Source of the DNA: Treponema sp.
GTDB lineage: Bacteria > Spirochaetota > Spirochaetia > Treponematales > Treponemataceae
Length of the DNA: 64,000 nucleotides
Reading direction: 5' to 3'
Assembly: GCA_024693715.1 (NCBI GenBank)
Contig: JAILKS010000042.1
Span: 1 to 64,000 of the forward strand
Shown: one piece after another, positions 59,405 to 64,000 of the stretch
Numbering within the stretch: the first letter of the stretch is position 1
Layout: every line of letters begins with the position of its first letter
Position numbers and translations under genes: made by a program
Notes under the pieces: model-generated
The model's input: only the letters and a program-made list of their open reading frames with translations
The model's database searches: none
What the model was told of the DNA's origin: nothing

Positions 59405-60360
59405 TCTGCTCCCTTAAACTTTACATCAGCCGCTATGTAGCTGTTTGCATAGCCGTTATTTGAATATTCAAAAATCTGATTTATTGCCGTTTCACCGATT
59501 TTTTCCTGATCAAGTGAAATAAGCTCAGTAATAATTTTATTCTCAAGATAGTAAATGCACGTTTCGTTACTGCCAAAACCGATTATGCTGTAGTTTTTGT
59601 TATTGTCAGGCTTTAATTCCTTTGTAAGCTGTGCGGTACTTATAGTAGATTCTTCGGTAAGACAAAGCACAAGATTCTTTTCATTTTTATTGCTGTCAAA
59701 AATTATATCGTCGGAAATGCTGTCTATCATCGAAACCTTTATTTCTGAATGAGCGTTAAGCGATTCAAAAAGACTGCTTATCAAATTTCCGTAGTTAGAA
59801 GAAGATTCACCTGAAATTACATAAAGATTTCCGCCGCCTTCCAGAAACTTGATTACTTCCTTACCTATTTTTTTACCAAGCTCCCACCAGTTATTTCCGA
59901 TGTATGAAATCTGATTCAGCGACGGAACATAAACACCAGTCGTTACAAGAGGAATTTCAGAACCGTCTATTTTTCGCGAAAGATTGCACTTTATATCAGG
60001 ATCATCTATATAAGCTATTACACCGTCTGCATTTACAAAACCGGCATAATCAAAAAGCTTTTCAAAAGAAACATTTTCGGCTCGGGAAGAAGGAACATAA
60101 AATTCAACAACTGCGTTATACTGCTCACATTGCTTTTTTGCACCTTCATATACCTGCTTCAAAAACAGCTCGTTGCCATAATTACCCAATACTACGATGT
60201 GATATCTTGCCTGTGATTTTTCGGCAATTACAGAGTCCTTCGTTTTTCGTATGTTATAAAAAGTACCTAAAAGAAAAGTTATGCATAAAACAATTACTGC
60301 AATTAAAGAAAAGATAACGGCATACAATCGTTTTGATTTTCTATTTTTTTTATTCTGCAT
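59401..60360 (-). CDS. Membrane-anchored periplasmic-binding-protein-like sensor (XylFII-like)
   Basis: Single N-terminal TM then type 1 PBP fold (YHIVVLGNYGNELFLKQVYEGAKKQCEQYNAVVEFYVPSS). ATG at 60360. Confidence 0.82.
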   Translation of the reverse strand: MQNKKNRKSKRLYAVIFSLIAVIVLCITFLLGTFYNIRKTKDSVIAEKSQARYHIVVLGNYGNELFLKQVYEGAKKQCEQYNAVVEFYVPSSRAENVSFEKLFDYAGFVNADGVIAYIDDPDIKCNLSRKIDGSEIPLVTTGVYVPSLNQISYIGNNWWELGKKIGKEVIKFLEGGGNLYVISGESSSNYGNLISSLFESLNAHSEIKVSMIDSISDDIIFDSNKNEKNLVLCLTEESTISTAQLTKELKPDNNKNYSIIGFGSNETCIYYLENKIITELISLDQEKIGETAINQIFEYSNNGYANSYIAADVKFKGAE

Positions 60361-62647
60361 ATTCAAAAACTATATTGCCTTCTTCAGAAACTGATTCTGC
60401 AGTTACACTTCCACCCTTTAATAAGCTGCCGAATAATACTTCATCTACCAGAGGATCTGCAATTTTTGCTTCAACGACTCTTGCCATATTTCTTGCACCA
60501 AATTCTTTCGAATATCCTTCATCCGTAAGATAATTGATACAATCTTCGGTAACAGAAATCTTAACTTTTTTAGATTTCATTCTTTGAGAAAGCTTATCTA
60601 TTTCTTTCTTACATACCATTTTCGCAATATCTTTGGTAAGGTAGTTAAAAGGAATTACAGAATCAAGACGGTTTCTGAATTCTGGAGCAAATTCCTTATT
60701 AACTGCTTCAATTAATGTTGCCTTGATATCATCACTTATTTCTCTGCCAAAACCGATGCCGCCTTTTTCCATATCACGCGCACCCGCATTGCTTGTCATA
60801 ATCAAAATGCAGTTTCTGAAATCTGCCTTTCGTCCCTGATTATCTGTCAGAACACCATAATCCATTACCTGCAGAAGAATGTTATAAATATCTTCATGAG
60901 CTTTTTCTATCTCATCAAAAAGCACGACCGAATTAGGATTTTTTCTTACATCCTTTGTAAGCTGTCCGCCCTCTTCAAAACCAACGTATCCTGGAGGAGA
61001 ACCAACCAGACGGCTTACCGAATGCTTTTCCTGATATTCACTCATATCATAACGAAGCAGCGGTTCATTTAAAAATTTAGAAAGTGTAACGGCAAGCTCT
61101 GTTTTTCCACAACCTGTAGGACCTACAAAAAGATAGCATGCTTCAGGTTTTTCCGGATTTCTGAAACCAGCTCTTGCCCTTTTTACTGCCCTGCCCAGCA
61201 TTGAAATTGCATTATCCTGACCGAAAATTGACTGTTTAAGTATATTTTCTATTTCTGACAGCTTTTCTTTTTCTTCACCGGCAACGACATCTATCGGTAA
61301 CTTTGCAATTTTCGCAGTCACCTTTCTGATTATCTGTGAATTTACAGTTCCACCGTTTTTATTAATCTTAAGATACGAGCCTGCTTCATCCATTATATCA
61401 ATCGCTTTATCAGGCAGTCTTTTGTCAGGGAAAAATTGAACTGATAAATCAACAGCATCTTCTAATGCCGAAGGATTATATTTTACTCCATGAAATTCTT
61501 CATATTTTTTCTGGAGCCCCTTTAGGATTTTTATTGTTTCTGCTCTTGAAGGCTCCACAATATCAATTTTCTGGAAACGTCTTGCAAGCGCCCTGTCTTT
61601 TTCAAAATGTGCCGCATATTCTTCAAAGGTCGTAGAACCGATTACTTTTATTTCTCCACCGGCAAGTGCTGGTTTAAGAAGATTAGCCGCATCCATCTGC
61701 GAAGAACCATTAGTTCCCGCTCCCATGAGCATGTGAATTTCATCGATAAATAAAATTGATTTTTTCTTTTCCTTTAATTCATCTATTATGGAATGAAGTC
61801 TTTCTTCAAAATCACCACGGAATTTTGAACCTGCAAGAAGAAGTCCTAAATCCAGAGAATAAATCGTATATCCTTTTAATAAATCCGGCACATCATTTTC
61901 TACTATTTTTTGTGCAAGACCATAAGAAATTGCAGTTTTTCCAACACCCGCATCACCTACAAACAGCGGATTATTTTTTGTCCTTCTGCATAAAATCTGA
62001 ATTGTTCTTTCTATATCTTCTTCGCGTCCGACAAGCTTATCAAAAGCTTTAGCCCTTGCAGCCTTAGTTAAATCTATGGCAAAACGTTCAAGGCCTCCGC
62101 TGTTATTTGTCATCATACCTTCCGGTATCTGAGGATTCTGCTGAACCTTCTGATTCTTTGTTCCGCGAACTCCCCTTACCTTCGAAATTGTTTCCAGCAG
62201 CTTTAATTTATCAACACCACTTGAACGAAGAAAATATGAACAGTAGTTTCGTTTTTCCTCATACATGCTCACAAGAACATCAGTAATATCAAGAAACTGG
62301 GCTTCGCTTGAAACACATAAAAAAACAGCCCTGTTCATAATTGCCTGAAAGCCTGCTGATTCAACAGGTGCCTTTATTAACGAGGAGTCTGCTTCATCAC
62401 AAATTACAGGAACTTTTTTTGCAAGATATTCATTTAAATTCTGCTTAAGGGAATTAAAATCACCTCCGCTTTCGTACAAGAGATGACATACAAATTCATT
62501 TTGAAGGGCATTTGCGAGCACATGCTCTGGAGTGAAGAATTCATGATTAAGCTTTTTGGCAAGTGCCATGGAATCAGATAAAATTTTTGTAAGCATAGGG
62601 CTTACTTTCATCTGTCGCACAAAACCATTTTTATTTTCTTCTGCCAT
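60350..62647 (-). CDS. clpA: ATP-dependent Clp protease ATP-binding subunit ClpA
   Basis: LVGREEDIERTIQILCRRTKNNPLFVGDAGVGKTAI, second AAA YLFVGPTGCGKTEL, follows clpS. Confidence 0.94.
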   Translation of the reverse strand: MAEENKNGFVRQMKVSPMLTKILSDSMALAKKLNHEFFTPEHVLANALQNEFVCHLLYESGGDFNSLKQNLNEYLAKKVPVICDEADSSLIKAPVESAGFQAIMNRAVFLCVSSEAQFLDITDVLVSMYEEKRNYCSYFLRSSGVDKLKLLETISKVRGVRGTKNQKVQQNPQIPEGMMTNNSGGLERFAIDLTKAARAKAFDKLVGREEDIERTIQILCRRTKNNPLFVGDAGVGKTAISYGLAQKIVENDVPDLLKGYTIYSLDLGLLLAGSKFRGDFEERLHSIIDELKEKKKSILFIDEIHMLMGAGTNGSSQMDAANLLKPALAGGEIKVIGSTTFEEYAAHFEKDRALARRFQKIDIVEPSRAETIKILKGLQKKYEEFHGVKYNPSALEDAVDLSVQFFPDKRLPDKAIDIMDEAGSYLKINKNGGTVNSQIIRKVTAKIAKLPIDVVAGEEKEKLSEIENILKQSIFGQDNAISMLGRAVKRARAGFRNPEKPEACYLFVGPTGCGKTELAVTLSKFLNEPLLRYDMSEYQEKHSVSRLVGSPPGYVGFEEGGQLTKDVRKNPNSVVLFDEIEKAHEDIYNILLQVMDYGVLTDNQGRKADFRNCILIMTSNAGARDMEKGGIGFGREISDDIKATLIEAVNKEFAPEFRNRLDSVIPFNYLTKDIAKMVCKKEIDKLSQRMKSKKVKISVTEDCINYLTDEGYSKEFGARNMARVVEAKIADPLVDEVLFGSLLKGGSVTAESVSEEGNIVFEYAE

Positions 62648-62958
62648 TATTCGACTTCTACCCTCAACGGAAAATTATTTTTTTTAGCAAGACTTCTTGT
62701 AAGATTTGCACGTGAATATGCTATATCATAAGTGTAGCGGCCTACAACTGCAGAGCCGTTTTCATGTACTTCGGTCATCAAAAGTTCAGCGGTTGGACGA
62801 GGCTTATTGAAAACTGACACTAAAACATCGACAACAAATTCCATAGTCGTATAATCATCATTAAAGAAGATTACATCGCATTCCGGAGGAAGTTCAATTG
62901 AGACATCTGCAACCATTCCATTGTCTATGTCTTTATTCTGCTGTTCATAACTACTCAT
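62647..62958 (-). CDS. clpS: ATP-dependent Clp protease adaptor ClpS
   Basis: CDVIFFNDDYTTMEFVVDVLVSVFNKP, AVVGRYTYDIAYSRANLTRSLAKKNNFPL; ATG at 62958 (track start 62976 is TTG). Confidence 0.92.
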   Translation of the reverse strand: MSSYEQQNKDIDNGMVADVSIELPPECDVIFFNDDYTTMEFVVDVLVSVFNKPRPTAELLMTEVHENGSAVVGRYTYDIAYSRANLTRSLAKKNNFPLRVEVE

Positions 62959-62965
62959 ACTATTA

Positions 62966-62994
62966 AATATAATCAATTAGCATAATTTTTACAA
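62966..62994 (-). promoter_or_regulatory. Predicted clpS promoter TTGTAA-17-TATATT, 7 nt before ATG 62958
   Basis: Minus strand TTGTAA 62994-62989, TATATT 62971-62966. Confidence 0.55.
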
Positions 62995-63101
62995 CAAAAA
63001 AATCCTAATGTTCAAGGAAAATATACAGAATAATCAGCAAAAAAAACAATAAAAAAACAAAAAAATCAAGATTATTTTTTTCTAAAAAAAGCCGTTATCA
63101 A

Positions 63102-63130
63102 TATAATTGTAATTGAGGGATCTTAGATCC
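63102..63130 (+). promoter_or_regulatory. -10 box and downstream inverted repeat before ChvE-like gene
   Basis: TATAAT 63102-63107; GGATCT-T-AGATCC 63118-63130. Confidence 0.45.
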
Positions 63131-63158
63131 TACATATTTCATAAAAGGAGTTTTTATT

Positions 63159-64000
63159 ATGAAAAAACTTTTAGCAGTAATGCTGGCAGCACTTGCTTTG
63201 TGTTTGACAGGTTGTACCGGCAAAAAATCAAACGCAACAAAAGTTGGTGTTTCAATGCCTACAAAAGATTTACAGAGATGGAATCAGGATGGAGCAAACA
63301 TGAAGAGTATGCTCGAAAAAGCTGGTTACAAAGTAGATCTTCAGTATGCAGCAAACGACATCAACACTCAGATTTCTCAGCTTGAGAATATGATTACAAG
63401 TGGATGTAAAGTTCTTGTTATAGCATCTATCGATGGTTCTTCTCTTTCTAACGTTCTTGCAACAGCAAAACAGAAGAATGTTCAGACAATCGCTTATGAC
63501 CGTCTTATCATGGACACAGATGCAGTTTCTTACTATGCTACATTCGATAACTACAAAGTAGGAACTCTCCAGGGTGACTACCTTGTTGACAAACTCGGTC
63601 TCAAGAGCCGCTCAGCTGATGATCCAGTTTATATGGAATTCTTTACTGGTGATCCAGGTGACAACAACATCAACTTCTTCTTCGGTGGTGCTATGGATGT
63701 TCTTAAACCTTACCTCGACAAGGGTATAATCGTATGTCCTTCTGGACAGACAGAAAAAGCACAGGCTGCTACTCTTGAATGGTCAACAGAAAGAGCTCAG
63801 TCAAGAATGGAAAACCTTATTACATCTAACAAATATAGTCCAAAAGGACAGAGACTTGATGCTGTATACTGTTCTAATGACTCTACAGCACAGGGTGTAA
63901 CACAGGCTCTCTCTTCTGCAGGATATACAAAAGAAAACTTCCCAATCATTACTGGCCAGGACTGTGATATCACATCTGTTAAAAACATGATTAAGGGAAC
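63159..64000 (+). CDS. Sugar ABC transporter substrate-binding lipoprotein, ChvE-like (3' end beyond window)
   Basis: Not in ORF track (open at edge). RBS AAAGGAG, MKKLLAVMLAALALCLTGCTGKKSNATKVGVSMPTKDLQRWNQDGANMKSMLEKAGYKVDLQYAANDINTQISQLENMI. Confidence 0.9.
   Translation, partial: MKKLLAVMLAALALCLTGCTGKKSNATKVGVSMPTKDLQRWNQDGANMKSMLEKAGYKVDLQYAANDINTQISQLENMITSGCKVLVIASIDGSSLSNVLATAKQKNVQTIAYDRLIMDTDAVSYYATFDNYKVGTLQGDYLVDKLGLKSRSADDPVYMEFFTGDPGDNNINFFFGGAMDVLKPYLDKGIIVCPSGQTEKAQAATLEWSTERAQSRMENLITSNKYSPKGQRLDAVYCSNDSTAQGVTQALSSAGYTKENFPIITGQDCDITSVKNMIKG

Noticed and set aside
1-64000. CRISPR arrays, tRNA/rRNA genes, insertion sequences, prophage
   Set aside because: No regularly spaced direct repeats, cloverleaf-like sequences, transposase or phage structural ORFs were seen by reading; a tRNAscan/Infernal run would be needed to exclude small RNAs.

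Overview
64 kb AT-rich chromosomal segment. The gene content (BspA/DUF285 lipoproteins, CheB/CheR/MCP, ArgR, ClpSA, ChvE-like sugar-binding protein, several spirochaete-type hypotheticals) looks like a host-associated Treponema-like spirochaete, but that is inference from protein content only. Most of the window is housekeeping: malQ, GH13, argR, murA, pepT, ackA, asnA, apt, cheBR, purL, clpSA. No rRNA, tRNA, CRISPR array or IS element was recognised. Two terminal CDSs run off the window and are missing from the ORF track (1-918 minus, 63159-64000 plus). Main points for a second look: (1) a phased, same-orientation cluster of DnaA-box-like 9-mers at 27957-28233, away from any dnaA gene; (2) a two-gene toxin-antitoxin-like module, DUF3990-like plus XRE-HTH, with a 20-bp perfect palindrome and promoter-overlapping operators (3074-4459); (3) repeated leaderless promoter architecture, with the -10 box 6-9 nt before ATG, including a divergent purL/cyclase-like pair that shares one -35 hexamer; (4) several apparent pseudoenzymes: threonine synthase-like lacking the PLP lysine, cyclase-like lacking catalytic residues, rhomboid-like lacking the catalytic Ser, radical-SAM-like lacking the cysteine motif; (5) an OLD-like ATPase/TOPRIM gene abutting murA; (6) MurA with Cys replaced by Asp at the fosfomycin site; (7) a XylFII-LytS-YesN-like sugar three-component cluster next to clpSA. 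All family calls are from reading motifs; no database search was run.
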